A program made the translations under genes and the position numbers. DNA of 64,000 bases from Sisyra terminalis (Eukaryota; Arthropoda; Insecta; Neuroptera; Sisyridae), in the NCBI GenBank assembly GCA_958496175.1, contig OY292274.1, forward strand, positions 59,654,630-59,718,629, written 5' to 3'. The notes beneath the pieces were generated by a model. That model was not told the origin of the DNA. It ran no database searches and saw only the letters and a program-made list of their open reading frames with translations. Of this stretch, positions 25,140 through 41,226 are shown in pieces; the stretch's first letter is position 1, and every line of letters starts with the position of its first letter.

Positions 25140-26100
25140 TCCTCTATAAAGTGTTAATTGTTGTCTTGCCTCGTCAAAATGAACTACTAGTATCTCTGTA
25201 TTGTACTTTCAGCAATAATTTTACGAAAATTAATATGAATGATGTTATCATCTTTAAATATGGAAAAAACGGTGAATTTAAGGATTAAATAAGCAAAGAA
25301 ATAGAAAAAGTCAAGTTCGGCTAGTTTAAAAGCAATTACCTCATATATCGTCATTCCCTCGTTTCAATTTGAAATGAGGGAATTACGAAATGTGGTATAA
25401 CTTAAAAAAATTTGGTACATAAACTTTTGTTACTTCTGAATTTAGTTTACTTTTTACTGTCCCTGACAACCTACTTTACTGTGCAATTATTATTAACAGA
25501 TAGTAAATTTCTCTACTTTTCTTCAATAAGAGGGAATGACGGCTGCAAATGTAATCTACAAATAATTTTCATAATTTCCTTTTGGGACAAATACTCTAAC
25601 ACGTATAAGATGCTTTAAATGTATGAAATAATTTATAGGATTGCCAACAATCAAAAATCGATGAGAACCTTCAACAATGATTACAGGTGCGTTCATATAT
25701 CGACTTTTAGTAAAGGTGAGAGGGAATGATTTTGTTTCATGGGACACAAAAAATATATATTTGAAAATTTGTTCTTTACTTTTCATTCCAAACGCAAAAT
25801 ATTTTTTAAAATCTATTGTGTTTTTAATCGATTAGTCAAATTCGTAAACAATTTTTTGATTTAAAAGTTCAAAAATGTGCTAATCTCAAGTTTGGGACAT
25901 AGTGAGGGAATGATTTTCAGGGTACTATTCATTTATTATTCCATAGATATTCATATGGTTTAAAATTATGACCAACAGCATTACCCCAAATAATGTTCTT
26001 TTTAAGAAAAAAAAATTACCACCATAGGTCACTTAGATTTTTGTAATAACTGAAAGGACAACAATACCGATACTTCATGAGAATTATTCTTATACATTTC
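25140..26100 (+). repeat. Dispersed repeat family R1, copy 2
   Basis: Aligns with 16210-17118 throughout (see that entry), with a slightly longer 5' part. It starts right after the 225-bp MITE, but copy 1 has no such MITE, so the two are independent elements. Confidence 0.75.
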
Positions 26101-26640
26101 TTACACTCAATACCAAGGGGCATGTGCCCCCCTCCCCAGGGTATTTTTGTGTACTGTGGAGCACACAGTACTCCATACCAGTACATACTTAGAAGCAAAT
26201 CAAATTATTAAAGTTGTGAAAATATATGAATAAAGGAACAGAAAGAACATTAGTGAAATTCTAGTCTATTTCTGGTTGGAATTGCGATTTTTTTTTGAGA
26301 TTCCTTTCACGCTCTTGCAAATGATATTGTGCCCCCCCCCCCAGAAAAAAACCTATATCCGCCCTTGCTCAATACTGTTAGCAAATTACAGTTTAAATAA
26401 GAAAACTTAAATTGAACGCAGGTGTGCGATATCACACTTGTCCCTTAATTATATATACCAATTTTTATGAATTTATAAACATATATTTCGACTAATTTCA
26501 GTAATGAAAATTATTTTTGAACCCATAGTAATAATGATAGAAGAACATCCTTTTAAAAGCGACCCACTTGTACTGTTGTGTATTAGTCAAGGATGGACGA
26601 ATGATAAAAAATATAAACGAATTCGGAAAGAGAAACTATA
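26101..26640. other. Non-coding spacer with C-run
   Basis: Sits downstream of the possible warts first exon and therefore within its first intron. A C-rich run lies near 26333-26342. Nothing else recognised. Confidence 0.4.
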
Positions 26641-26705
26641 AACATTGTAATGTACCTTTAAGAATTTTTGGGGATGACTGGTTATTTGAAAAGATTTTTA
26701 CATAC

Positions 26706-27185
26706 CTCTGAATATCCCAATGAATGTAATTGATTAAAATTTTGATTTAGTAATTTCAACGGGTCTTGAGTTGAAAAGGCTGACATAGATCCAATGCCTG
26801 AAGTGATCGATGAAGTGCCACCCATTGAAGGGGCCACACCACCAGGTAAACCATTACTAAGCCCACTAGCGGAACTTAAACCAGAAGCCGATGATATTCC
26901 AGACGTGGTCGACAATGTTGAGACAGTGCTGGCCGCACTCGACCCGATGATATCACTTCCCGGGCCACTATTTGGCTTCGCAAAAGGCAACAGGGAATTG
27001 TGTATTTGCGCGAGAGCTTTCTGGTGATAACCAGACGATCTTGCCGAACTGCGATCATTGTTTTTCGTTCCTCCAGGGAGTGGTCCACCAGGTAATTGAT
27101 TCATGACGTTCGTGTTCCTGGCGATTTGTTGGTTGATAACAGAAAGTACTGATGTGAGAGTGGTACCACGTGCAATATATCCCAT
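26706..27185 (-). CDS. wts: Warts/LATS kinase, first coding exon (partial gene)
   Basis: The minus-strand frame encodes SGYHQKALAQIHNSLLPFAK. This matches the conserved N-terminal block of animal LATS kinases, which I recall as xxHKALQEIRNSLLPFANE in LATS1 and PYQKALREIRYSLLPFANE in LATS2. A serine/glycine-rich linker follows, then LLNQNFNQLHSLGYSE, which fits the start of the LATS UBA domain. The reading stops at a good donor, GAG|GTATGT, at 26706/26705. LATS/Warts is the NDR-family kinase of the Hippo pathway that phosphorylates Yorkie/YAP. The first ATG after an in-frame stop is at 27185; a second, at 27104 (MNQLPGG), lies closer to the conserved block and may be the true start. The rest of the UBA and the kinase domain are not seen anywhere to the left, so they must lie outside the window or the copy is a fragment. 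Confidence 0.75.
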
Positions 27186-27199
27186 GCTACGAACAAACA

Positions 27200-28008
27200 C
27201 ATGTCGCTAAACACTGACCGATTTGTATCAAACTGGAAAAATCGAACAATATACACATGATTTATTGATTCAGCGCACATACGAATCATTGATGCAATTA
27301 ACCGAAATTGAGGCACTTTTCCCTATTAATAAACTAAATGCAATGTTCACAAACATAATTTATTCATAACGAGTTATTTCACTTAAAGGCGTACAAAAAG
27401 GCGTATAAAAAGGCACATACAATTTTAGGCACTTATTTACTCAACAAAATCGAAAAGATCAACTACATTCTCAATTCCGATTAGTTTTCAGGTCAATATG
27501 ACCCAATGTAAACATAAAAAAGTCATCAATTACCGAATTTTTTTCTTCATTATTTTAACTTTATATTGTAACATTAATTACACAATACGATATCGTGTGC
27601 TATTTATACAAGTCGAATTAGTCATTATCACTATTAATAATTCATTGAACAATTTCAACTTTTCAAAAAATAAACATACATTGTTTCTACTAATTTAATA
27701 CACCGTAGAACAATATCCATCAATTTGTACGACAATCTGAAAACAAGAAAGAAAAAATTACTTAGGCTTAATAAGTATAACTAATAGAAAAGGAGGAGGG
27801 AGAAATAATGCTAATTCCTTGGATCATCAACTTCCCCTCTCAAACTCAAATATTTCAGTTTATTTTGATTAAATAAAAAATGTTAAATATGTATCGACTT
27901 TTCATTGCCTCGAAATCTAATCAGCTAATACTCGAGACTTCGTTTGTGTGACTCATTAATAAGATAAGACGGGAGTATTTTAGTGAATGAAATATGCAAA
28001 GCATTAGA
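27200..28008. other. Upstream region of warts exon
   Basis: Probably 5' untranslated and promoter sequence of the minus-strand warts exon, then AT-rich spacer. No core promoter element can be assigned with confidence. Confidence 0.4.
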
Positions 28009-28447
28009 GTAATGTTTACACCTTTAGAAATTATATAATCAATGATTTAAATAAAAAAATCATTAAAAAACTTTGTGAATATTTTTCAAAGATCTCCCCA
28101 ATGATAAGTGGAGTGTCAAAACTCCCAAACCGAGAACTTTAACCAAAATATTTCCACATCCCAAAGACTAAAAATCCCAAGTATACTTTCTCACTATTCC
28201 ATAGAATGCTTTATGAAATTACATATAGTAATGTTTAAACCTTTAGAAATGATATAATCAATGATTGAAATAAAAAAAAACCCATTATAACAATTTGTTA
28301 ATATTTATCAAATATTTACCCAATGATAAGTGGAGATACAAAACTCCCAAACCGAAAACCTTAACCAAAATAATTTAACATTCCAAAGATTAAAAATCCC
28401 AACTATACTTTCTCCCCATTCCAAAGAATCCTTTATCAAATTACGTA
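28009..28447. repeat. Two-copy tandem duplication, about 219 bp
   Basis: GTAATGTTTA at 28009 and again at 28228 begins two aligned copies. Each contains CTTTAGAAAT, ATGATAAGTGGAG, AAAACTCCCAAACCGA and a CTTTAT(C/G)AAATTAC block. Copies differ at scattered positions and the second has small indels. Confidence 0.8.
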
Positions 28448-28739
28448 TACCTATAACGTAGGAACCCTAGCGAATATTAAAACCATTGAAAATAATATTT
28501 GAAATTTGTGTATCATTGAAATATCTTGTATTTCATGTCATTATTCTATTTTTTTAAACTATAAATGCCCGGAACTCTTTATTAAAGAGTATTTGGAATA
28601 GTTCAACTAATTTATGTATGTTTTTCATGCTAATTTTCACTATAAATAACCGACAGTTAGAACATCAGGGAAAATATTTGATTAAGGAAACGTGAAAAAC
28701 AAAGAGGTAATCAAATTAGATATTCTCGCGGACTTAAAA

Positions 28740-29270
28740 CAATTATACTGTTAATACAACATATAAAATATACTGTGGTCTTATTTATGTAAAACAATTT
28801 ACAAAAATAAACTATAAACGTTTCGGCTCTTTTATTGAGCCTTCCTCAGGCGTTCGTAAAAAATCGCTTTAACTTTGTTAATAATTATCATTGTCATAAT
28901 TCAACTATATAGTTGAATTATCACGGTACATTTGGTAAAATCAATAATAAAACTTCCAAGATACATAAAAATTTCAATAAATAAATTTGAATAAAAGGTC
29001 AATCAAATGAATTATTGATATATTGCCCAGATTCGTATTTCGATTTCCAAGCAATCTTCGTAACTGCTGTGTGACTAATCACATAGCCGTTATTTGATGA
29101 CTATTGATGAAGTTGCTTGGTAATCGAAATACGTATCTAGGAAATATATCAGTTACTCATTTGTTTGAACTTTTGTTCAAATTTATGTTTATGGTTTACT
29201 TTGGTAAATTATATTAGATAAATAAGACCACAATATATTTTATACATACTATAAATAAAAAGGTAATATA
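28740..29270. mobile_element. Foldback MITE with hammerhead-like cores
   Basis: Outer arms are inverted copies: ATATAAAATATACTGTGGTC near 28763 and its counterpart GACCACAATATATTTTATAC near 29225, with TAAATTATATT/AATTTACAAAAATAAAC further in. Three ribozyme-like cores lie inside: one at 28817-28850 (minus), one decayed core near 29105-29138 (plus), and a rearranged one near 29035-29065 (minus). The family is also present at 11.03, 43.5 and 48.0 kb. Confidence 0.7.
28817..28850 (-). ncRNA. Hammerhead-ribozyme-like core A
   Basis: Read on the minus strand: CTGAGGA (28849-28843), then A, stem II GGCTC/GAGCC closed by a 7-base loop, then GAAA (28824-28821) and CGTT. This fits the hammerhead core CUGANGA, stem II, GAAA with a minimal stem III of ACGU. 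The bases flanking the core do not pair well as stem I in this copy, so it is probably inactive. Confidence 0.5.
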
Positions 29271-31225
29271 AAACAGTAATGGCATTTGCATAAGGAAGGA
29301 TAGAGTTCATACAGGCTGTTCAGTTTATTGTTCAATACAACTGTCCTGATTTACAAAAACAAAAATTGTATTTTTTTCTAACCTTATTTATAAAAATATT
29401 TCTTGACTAGAGATTTTGGTCCATTTTCCTATGAAAACTTCCCGATTTTCGGAGAAAGGTTAGGTTAGGTTTTGAGGTCGTGGAAGCCCAAAAGAAAAAC
29501 ACTGATTTCTGAATTTAAGTAGCGAATACATCGTAACATTTAAATGGATGATATTGGAAGAACATTATTTTAAGTTAAAATAATATTTTTTTACTTCAAT
29601 TTTATTCACAAACTGTTCCAATAGTAGTACGAAACTATGATTTCATTTTTTTTCCATACACCATGTGTACCAATAATATAATAAGTAGATACACATTATC
29701 CAATATACAACTGGCAATGAAATAATGGAGACCATAATAGATATTGCAATTTACGAAAATCTATTTCTACATAATTGAAACCCAGCACAGACTTTCATTG
29801 AATTAATTTTTCAACGTTAGAAGTGTTAGTAGCATTGAAAAATAGCTGAAAATTGGTTCTTTTCCTTAGTGGTTAAGTGGAACAAAATTGGAAATAGCTT
29901 TGCACTATGCACATATGCATAATGAGATATGCATTGTTAGTTTTTGATATTTTATTAAAAATCTGGCATTCAAGACACAACGTGTCAAATAAATGAATAA
30001 TGATTAAGTAGAAAATAATTGTAATATTATATATAACATTAAAAAGCGACATGCTAAAAAAAACTATCAAGTTGACCAAAATAAGAGTGCTGGTCACGCA
30101 TACCTTTCCCAAAACTATCAAAATAACACACATTTTTGTCTACCACATAAATACTTTAGGGAAAAAATATGATAGAAACTGGTGCAATTAACAATTTCCA
30201 TCATAAATCAAGTGAATGATATGATAACTTTTGATTTTCACAGATCAATTTACGATTTTTAACTTATTTCTATTAAAACTGACATTTATTTTTAAGCATT
30301 TGGTGTAAGTTAATGTTAAATGTAATAGGCAATTACCGAACTGACTGATTGGAATTCCACAATACTTCAACACTATCAGATACGAGTGCACAATTTTCAC
30401 ACTTATATTTGACTGACAACACGATGCACAAAATTTTCATGAAATTGTTGTAAATATTACAAAGGAATTAATTACAATAATAAAATACAAACATTGTAAA
30501 ACTCCACCAAAAATAAACAAAGATGCAATCCTAAGTTGGCAAGCTCCTGGCAGCCATCTTAAACTTTGCCACAACAGACAGCGCTGACAACACTAAACAA
30601 TTCAAAATAATGTTTACATTCATAAAATAATTCCAATGCTTAAAATAAATTAAACAAATACAAAAGAATAAATTAACGTAATTTCTTATAAATAAATCAG
30701 GTTCTAAAAATATCATATTATTTTTTTTTCAGTCAAGTGCATAATGCATTTTTAGAAACACTATTTTGATATTTAAAAGGTACTCTAAGGTGAACTGTCA
30801 TTATTGGTCATAAATAAGTAAACACATTTGCTTCGAATTCAAATTTAAAAAACGAAAGAATTATTATTTGAATTATCAACAATAAGAGCAAAAAATTATT
30901 TCTAACAATACACTAGATTTAATGCATCAATGATTGATAAATGTTACTATCGTTACATAATCGTTACTTCGTTCAAAGCAATTGAAATTAAAATTTATAA
31001 AAAAACAAATAATTTATTAAAATAAGTAATATCTTCAGTTTAAAAAAAGAAGAATACTCTTATCAACTCTGAACTTGAACTCAAGCATTGTATTTACGTT
31101 TATAAACTTGTTTATATTTGGGTACATTTTATGAGGTTATTATAAAGAAAATAGTCAATGTTAAACAAATCCAACAAACCATTACAATTTATTAAACCCA
31201 AACGTAACAATTATTTGGATTAAAA
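29271..31225. other. Non-coding region upstream of NDUFAF4
   Basis: AT-rich intergenic sequence. Two GGTTAGGTTAGGTT-type telomere-like units near 29458-29471 are too few to mean anything. The last few hundred bases should hold the NDUFAF4 promoter, but no motif is clear. Confidence 0.45.
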
Positions 31226-32165
31226 ATGGGAAAAATTTTCTCGGCTATAATGCGCCCAGTAACTACGTTTAACATAGAAAGTAGAGCACATAAAGTGATA
31301 TCGAAACCGAAACCTGTACCGGCACCTAAATATGAGACCACAATTGCAGAAATTGAAAGACTAAAAAAAGGTAACTAGGTATAGGTATAACATAAAATAC
31401 GTTTATTTAAATTAAAGCATTGTTGTAGATAATCCCAATATGATGGATGAAATATTGTCTAAAAATGTGGACTTGGACAAAAGATTAAAAGACATCTTTG
31501 TAACATCAGAAGGAAATGTAAGGATGGCTTTGATCAATTTTATTTTAATCGAGTGATTAAAATTTTAATTTTATTAATTATCCCAAACATTTTTTGATTG
31601 TTCAAATCAGGATCCAGAGATAATTTCTACGAGGAATAAGAATTTACCTTTAAATAGGAAACAAGTTGAAGATTTTGAATATGGTTTTTACGAACCAGAT
31701 GTTGTTCCCTATGGAAAAGTAACTCTAAGAAATGTACTTAAATTTATTGGTGATCACAAAACGCAACCCGAGGTGTTTACAGCGGAACATATTTCCAAAG
31801 AATATAACTTAAATTTAAATACAACAAGTAAGTCATAAAATCAAATTTTAAATTTATATGATGCCTGGTAATTTGTATTGTACCTGAGTTGATGATTGAC
31901 CGAAAGAGGGAATCATTCCTCTTGTAATAGATGGTCCTCCACCTTAAATTGCAAGTTCTAATTTCCATATTAAATTTCATTTACTATTTCAGATAACATC
32001 TTAAAGTTTTATCACATGTTCCAAATATATGTACCGAAAAATAAGAAAATAAAAACCGTTTTTGCTACTTCGCACGATAGTTTGGAAAAAGAAAATTTAA
32101 AACAACTCAAAGGCGGTGACGAAACTAAAGAATCGGATAAACCCAATAATGATTTGAAAAGTTAG
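31226..32165 (+). CDS. NDUFAF4: NDUFAF4-like mitochondrial complex I assembly factor
   Basis: Four exons: 31226-31370, 31429-31517, 31611-31827 and 31993-32165, all with GT-AG introns and consistent phases, giving 207 residues. The N-terminus MGKIFSAIMRPVTTFNIESR and the later block GKVTLRNVLKFIGDH, then PEVFTAEHISKEYNL, match NDUFAF4 (C6orf66/HRPAP20), whose human form has FNLENRA, GKISIVEALTLLNNH and TAEKIMQEYQL. NDUFAF4 is a mitochondrial factor needed to assemble NADH:ubiquinone oxidoreductase. A glycine at position 2 suggests possible N-myristoylation. The human protein has 175 residues; the extra length is a charged C-terminal tail. A polyadenylation signal AATAAA lies at about 32210, and the gene converges on Cdc7, whose stop is only 223 bases away. 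Confidence 0.9.
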
Positions 32166-32387
32166 AAACTTTTATATAAACCATAGTTACGTTTGTATTT
32201 GTAATTTAGAATAAAAGTATAATCACATATTTTTTTTTTACTTAATACTACCATATACAATTCCTAGTTTTAAAATAAGACTTATTCTCGATTAGGAAAC
32301 CCTGATCCTATATCATAAATTCACTTGAAATCGTTGTGTTTATCATTAAAAATCGTAAAGCTACAAATAAATAAGTTAAAAAAACTA

Positions 32388-35766
<3,379 letters not shown>

Positions 35767-36204
35767 TTTTATAAATAATTTAAAAAATAATAATTAAAAT
35801 ATTGCTAAAAAAAAAATAATAAGTCCACTTTCTCTCGTTGTTTTTGCCGGGAAAACAGCTGGCCACTGGCAGTAAGCCCTCGCTGTTTAGACGGGAGTCG
35901 CAGGAACTATAATCAAGACGGTAAAGTAGGAATCGTTACTTTTAAAAAGTTTATTAGTTTTGTTCGCATTGTTGGGGAATGAAATGAGGCAAAATGAGTT
36001 AAGTCCCCTTTTCAGATAAAATATAAATTTTCAATTAACTCTAAAGAAAGACCATCAAACTATGTATATAGTTGACATAATTGAAATTTATTTAATAAAA
36101 AAGAAAGGTAACTTCACAATGGGATCTTTTGTTTTTATAAAAATTAAAGTAAAATTCTAATTTAAAATTAAGTTTAAAAAAATAAAGTAGTGTTATTTCA
36201 AAAA

Positions 36205-39200
36205 TTAATGCCTTGACTTTAATTTTTCCACAACATGTGGCATTTTTGCATTGTACATTCCAAAACCTTCGTTGGACAAAACCTCGATATCATATAAGCT
36301 AGTGTCTACAAAAAGCGACGTGAATTCTTCATTAGTTATATTATCTGGTACGTCTGTAAACAGAAAAATAATTTTAAGTTTTTAACCTGAACAATGGATT
36401 GTATATTTAATGAATGAATAATACCTTCGATAATAAAAACCGTACTCATACATGGCGGATCTAAAAACTCAGCACATATTGGCCGAATTTCTTGTGTTGA
36501 AACATTTTCCATGTTCCCAAAATCAACGAACAAAACCTCTACTTCTTTATCACTAATTACTGCAATACTGACTGCTCGGAACCATTCACCTTTATTACAG
36601 AAAAAAATTAATAAGAATTAAAAAAATATATAACGAATCATACCTTCGTATTTTGCTAAGCAAAAAGTTTGCTCTGGAGGGCAAAAAGAAGTTTGTTTCA
36701 GTGAAGATACATGATTTTCAATTTTTCGGGGCAATACTGTTGATAAATATTCTAGTTTATCAAAGTCTGGGATAGAGCAAGCAATAGCTCTACTTTCAGC
36801 GTTCACTACACATTGAAAAAGTACCTAAAATGGCTTCATCGTAAAAGCGATTTTTTACTATGATATATTTAGTATACCTTTTGAAGACCTAGTGAAATAT
36901 CTAATGGTGAAATTTCGAGATTTTCATTACATTTCTCCACACTGGTAGAATTTATTTTATTAGTATTGCCGTAAACTTCCTTTTCAACTGATTGAACTTT
37001 AACTTGAACAGGCTTGCGAATTTCGTGTTCTTTGTTTTTGAAAAAAAGGTTATTAACTGAAACTTGATCATCATTTTCTAAAGTTACTCCTAGTTTGATA
37101 TCATCGAAAACCTAAAATATGATTTATCTATAGAAATAGCTTATATTTTAATTTTTGTATCATATAGACTAGACCTTTGGTAACAGATAATAACATGTAA
37201 AAATTATAAAAAATAAAAAAAAATCTTACAAGTTTGCACTTCGTTCCTTTTTGATGGAGATCTTCTAAAACTTGGATAAAATCATTATTTTTAGGTTCAA
37301 GTGGAATATTTTTCAATTCCACTTTATTTAAAACAATTGGAATTTGTGTCAATTCTTCTGGTATTTTTTTTAAATATTTTATTGGTAAAAGTTCAACATT
37401 GCCGTAGTCAATAAATAAAATTTGAGCTTTATCATTTTTTATTAACTCAATAAAACCACGATAAAATTGTCCATCTGTAGATTTGGCAAGGCAATACTGT
37501 TGCGGCTTAAATGTATTTTTATCCCTAACTAAAAAAGAAAATATGTTGTATAAAAGGATAAATGATATGATCAAATTCATACATTCACTCATATTATCAA
37601 TAAAAATGTCAATTTGATTTAATTGTGTTCGAGAATTTCTATTCGCTACAAAAACGGAGTTTTGAGATTCTATGAAGGCAATTTTTACTGCCATGCCTGA
37701 TGTCAATGCAGTTGAAGGAATATTTATATCTTCATTTTCTAGTAATTCATTTTGTACCCTCGGAATCCATCGTGATAATAAAACTTTACAAAGGATTTTT
37801 TTGTTTTTTCGATTCAAAAATTTGCCCATGATACAGCTATCTTCGGCCGCAGTAATTTGAAACCCAAACGTCTTATTTTCCTGAAAAAAAGGTTTTATAT
37901 TTTTTTTTAATTTTAATATAAAACGTAAGAACAAGAAGGTAGTACCGAAACCTAATATCTATGGTGATAAGTAATAATATATTTATAACTGATAAGTTTG
38001 CCAGCTGATGCTAATTCTAGTTTCGTGCGATGTAATCGTCATTATATGTCATTAATAATGCTCTTATATAAGGCCAACAAACAATGACCACCTGATAGGT
38101 CATGTTTTTGCAAGATATAAAATTTAAAGTATATTTTCAACTTACTTGAAAAGTCTCATTAAATGTTTCTTCTTCGACCAACTTTTCGGTTATTTTACAA
38201 TAGCAAGAAAATTCCGGCAAATATAAATGTTCATTCAACAATGGAAAAATATATTTTACAGAAACTGTGATACCCAAATCAATAAGTCCAACGTTCCATG
38301 ACTCTTTTTCTTTATTTATCACAATTCCTCTATACCAAGCATCTTCATATTCAACAGCAACCATTTCGTTAGGTAAAACCCTATTTTTAAAAAACCAGAA
38401 AAATCAGTTACTTGAAACGAGCCATTGCATATTTGAATCTTACGAAGATTTTTCAGGATGTGTTGGATATTTACGCCACATTTCATCAATAGTTTCTAGT
38501 TCATTACTATATTCTTTGATATTTCTTAAAACAACGGTACAATCATTTGAATTAACCATGGTTTTGACTACAACAATCCCTTCACATTTTGTTTTCAATA
38601 ACTCAGCTAAAGATCTGAAAATAAATATTTAGACTTATTAAACTTTATGATTTAAGGAAAACAACAAGCATACTTTCTTTGGCGGTTAGGTTTTAAATTT
38701 GGATTTTCAGGGCTGCTTGTGTATTTGTTCGCCTGGAATAAATAATTGAATAAAAGTTAATATCAGAAAAAAAAATCCTTCATTTTGTTGCAAAAAATGT
38801 TCATTTCTAAATACAAAAAAAAAATAATAACTTGTAAAAGAATCTCTGAAGAGTCTTTGGTACGATGAAAACTTTTCACTAGAAAATAGTCAAAAATATC
38901 TAGCGCTTCGCAGACTTGGTTTTAAGACAAACCTATTGTAAGTGGAACAATGAGTTGTACTTATATTTCAATTTTAATTAAAACACAAACCGAAAAAATG
39001 GGTTAAAAATTAAACGCGTTAAAACTGTGTATTAAAAATAAGTTATTTTCGATTATGAATACTTAATTTTGTAGCTAATTCTCAAAATAGAAAATGTAAT
39101 TCTAGCAAAAACAAATTAGTTGTGGATTTAATGTTCCTATAGCTAAAAAAATAAGTTAAAATTGGATTGGAATTGTAAATTTACCTTGAAAGGAACATCA

Positions 39201-40625
39201 GCAGGAATAAGAGTTGGTAAAACATGGGTCTAAATTCAAAAAATCAATTTAAATTATTCATAGACCAACACAAAGATGTAAATACCTTTTCTATTTTATT
39301 TGGTAATTGCTTCTTAGGTGGTGAAATAGTTTTTACAGGAGAAGCAGTTAATTCTATGGGTATCGTAGAACTTATTTTTGGTGGTATGTTGCTTGGTTGC
39401 TGAACTTCATCTGTCGCTGTTTGCACCAATACCACCCCATTTCGTATATCAATTGGTTTGATGGAAATGTCAACCCCTTGATTTAGTGATACGCTACTTT
39501 CTGGTGCAAGAGATATATGAATTGCTTGTGCAGGAATTTGAGTTAATCTTTTATCAATACATTGTAACAAATCGTTGATGGGTCCGTCCTTCAATTCTTC
39601 GTCGTTACCATAATCAATATAATGGACTTTCAAAGGATTTACGTTTGTCACAACAGCTCGACACCTAAAGAACTTGTAATATATTTCCACAAAATTATCA
39701 ATTTAATAGTTCCTACCAAACACCATCGTATTTAGCTGCACAAAGTAAACCTTTTGAAGGAGTCGCAGGATTATTTAGTGGAGTTGAATTTAAAGCGACT
39801 GCAATATCATTCACAATATTTTCCTTTTCGAGTAAAGTAATCCATCCTTCATGATAACTAATAACCACTTGACATGTCACCTAAGAAATCATTCATACAA
39901 TATTGACTTTAAGATTTTTAATAATTAAATACTTTTGTAAAAACATTTTTAGGAAGTTCCACTGTTTTATTAATCCAGTTAAGAGTTACTTCTTGAATTT
40001 GAGGAGTAGTTATCTTGTTAGCAGCACAACCATTCTGCTTCAAAATGCTTTCTTTATTATTTACTTTAATCACATTATTAGATCTTTTTTCAGTAGAGCA
40101 AGTATTCTTTTTCAAAGGACTTTCATCATCCTTGACAATTTCATTAGGCGTATTACTATTAAGATTCGTTTTTCTCTCAGTTCTGAGATTTTGGAACCGT
40201 TCATGCTTTGTAGATGTATGGATTTTTGTATTATTAATATTTTCTTTGTTGAATTCATGGGATGGTTTCCTGAGAGAATGATTGTCGGGGAATTCAACTA
40301 AAACATACACATTTTATTGATAACTTAATTAAATTCAAAATAATATGACTTACTAGTGGAATGATTGTTTTTATTTACAGCTGCACTAGTTACAATATGT
40401 TCAGGATCATAAATTCGTGGAAGAAGAGAAACCATGTACGATTCACAATAATTTCTATATAGACTGGTATTATATTGGGATTCACTGAATTCTCTAAAAA
40501 AATGCATTAAAACAGAATTTTTATTGAATTTTTTAGTAAAAAATAAAAATATGAACAATTACCCGTTACATTCAGAAATAAATTCAGCAACATTTGCTTG
40601 TCGTTTACTTAAACATGATTTTTGA
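36205..40625 (-). CDS. Multi-Tudor-domain protein (piRNA-pathway type), 5' end missing
   Basis: Fifteen exons join in frame to at least 981 residues: 40563-40625, 40354-40493, 39933-40297, 39717-39880, 39286-39664, 39185-39229, 38674-38732, 38444-38614, 38146-38380, 37583-37880, 37230-37528, 36878-37111, 36644-36824, 36425-36589 and 36205-36353. Counting from the first full codon, four Tudor cores are visible: near 233-268 (VHYIDYGNDEEL), 466-503 (VGLIDLGITVSV), 640-688 (LFIDYGNVELL) and 868-907 (LFVDFGNMENV). Extended Tudor domains bind symmetrically dimethylated arginines on Piwi proteins; four of them in a row fit the TDRD1/Tudor class of germ-granule scaffolds. The second core has LGI in place of YGN, so it may not bind methylarginine. 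The first exon seen starts in mid-codon, so at least one 5' exon, perhaps with a MYND finger, is missing between 40626 and about 42150. The stop lies 438 bases upstream of the Cdc7 start. Confidence 0.88.
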
Positions 40626-40714
40626 CTGCAAAAAAAAAATGAAATTTTTTTCCTGGTTTAAACCTTTGGTCAATTATTTCATCTTAAAAATGCAAATATT
40701 AAAGCATTAAACAT

Positions 40715-40940
40715 TTGGTTCAAGTCCCTTTTAGACTGGTCAATAACGGGCAACGTTGTATTTTCTACTTTATGTGAATTTAATTCGCGAATAAATCGGC
40801 ACATAATGAAAACTTAGTCACAAAAGAGAAAATTATATTAGAACTGAGTTAATAAAAAAAAAACGCGAATAGAGTAAGAAACCAAGTAGAAAATGCAACG
40901 ATGCCAGATATTGACCGACTTAAAAGAGACTTGAGCCATT
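40715..40940. mobile_element. Short foldback MITE upstream of Tudor exons
   Basis: The left arm GGTTCAAGTCCCTTTTAGAC (near 40716) and the complement of the right arm, GGCTCAAGTCTCTTTTAAGT, form an imperfect inverted repeat. It continues inward through CGTTGTATTTTCTACTT on the left and CGTTGCATTTTCTACTT on the complement of the right arm. It sits where the missing first exon of the Tudor gene should be sought, inside that gene's presumed first intron. Confidence 0.72.
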
Positions 40941-41226
40941 TTTGTCAATTATTCTGTTAATGTCAATAATTACTGAACTAAATTAGACAAGATTTGGTAA
41001 AAAAGATACAGTTCATTGCCCTATCATGTTTCATTACTAAGAACAATATACGAGACAGTATCCTCAACTGAGAAACTATCAATATAAAATCCAGAGATCC
41101 ATTTTCTCCCGTTGCTAAGACTAAATAGCATACTTTTTCTAAGTAAAAGTAGGAGAAATATGAAAATAATGACCCCTTCCTATCTCTTTTGAAGCCATAC
41201 GAAATTTATAAATGATCACTTATTTC

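Noticed and set aside
25034..25288. 84-codon ORF over the 225-bp MITE
   Set aside because: Starts inside a MITE and runs into repeat R1; no protein similarity.
29455..29475. Insect telomere repeat TTAGG
   Set aside because: Only two units in unique sequence.
40860..40960. Minus-strand ATG with MAQVSFKSVNIW as Tudor start
   Set aside because: It lies in the arm of a foldback MITE and stops without a donor.
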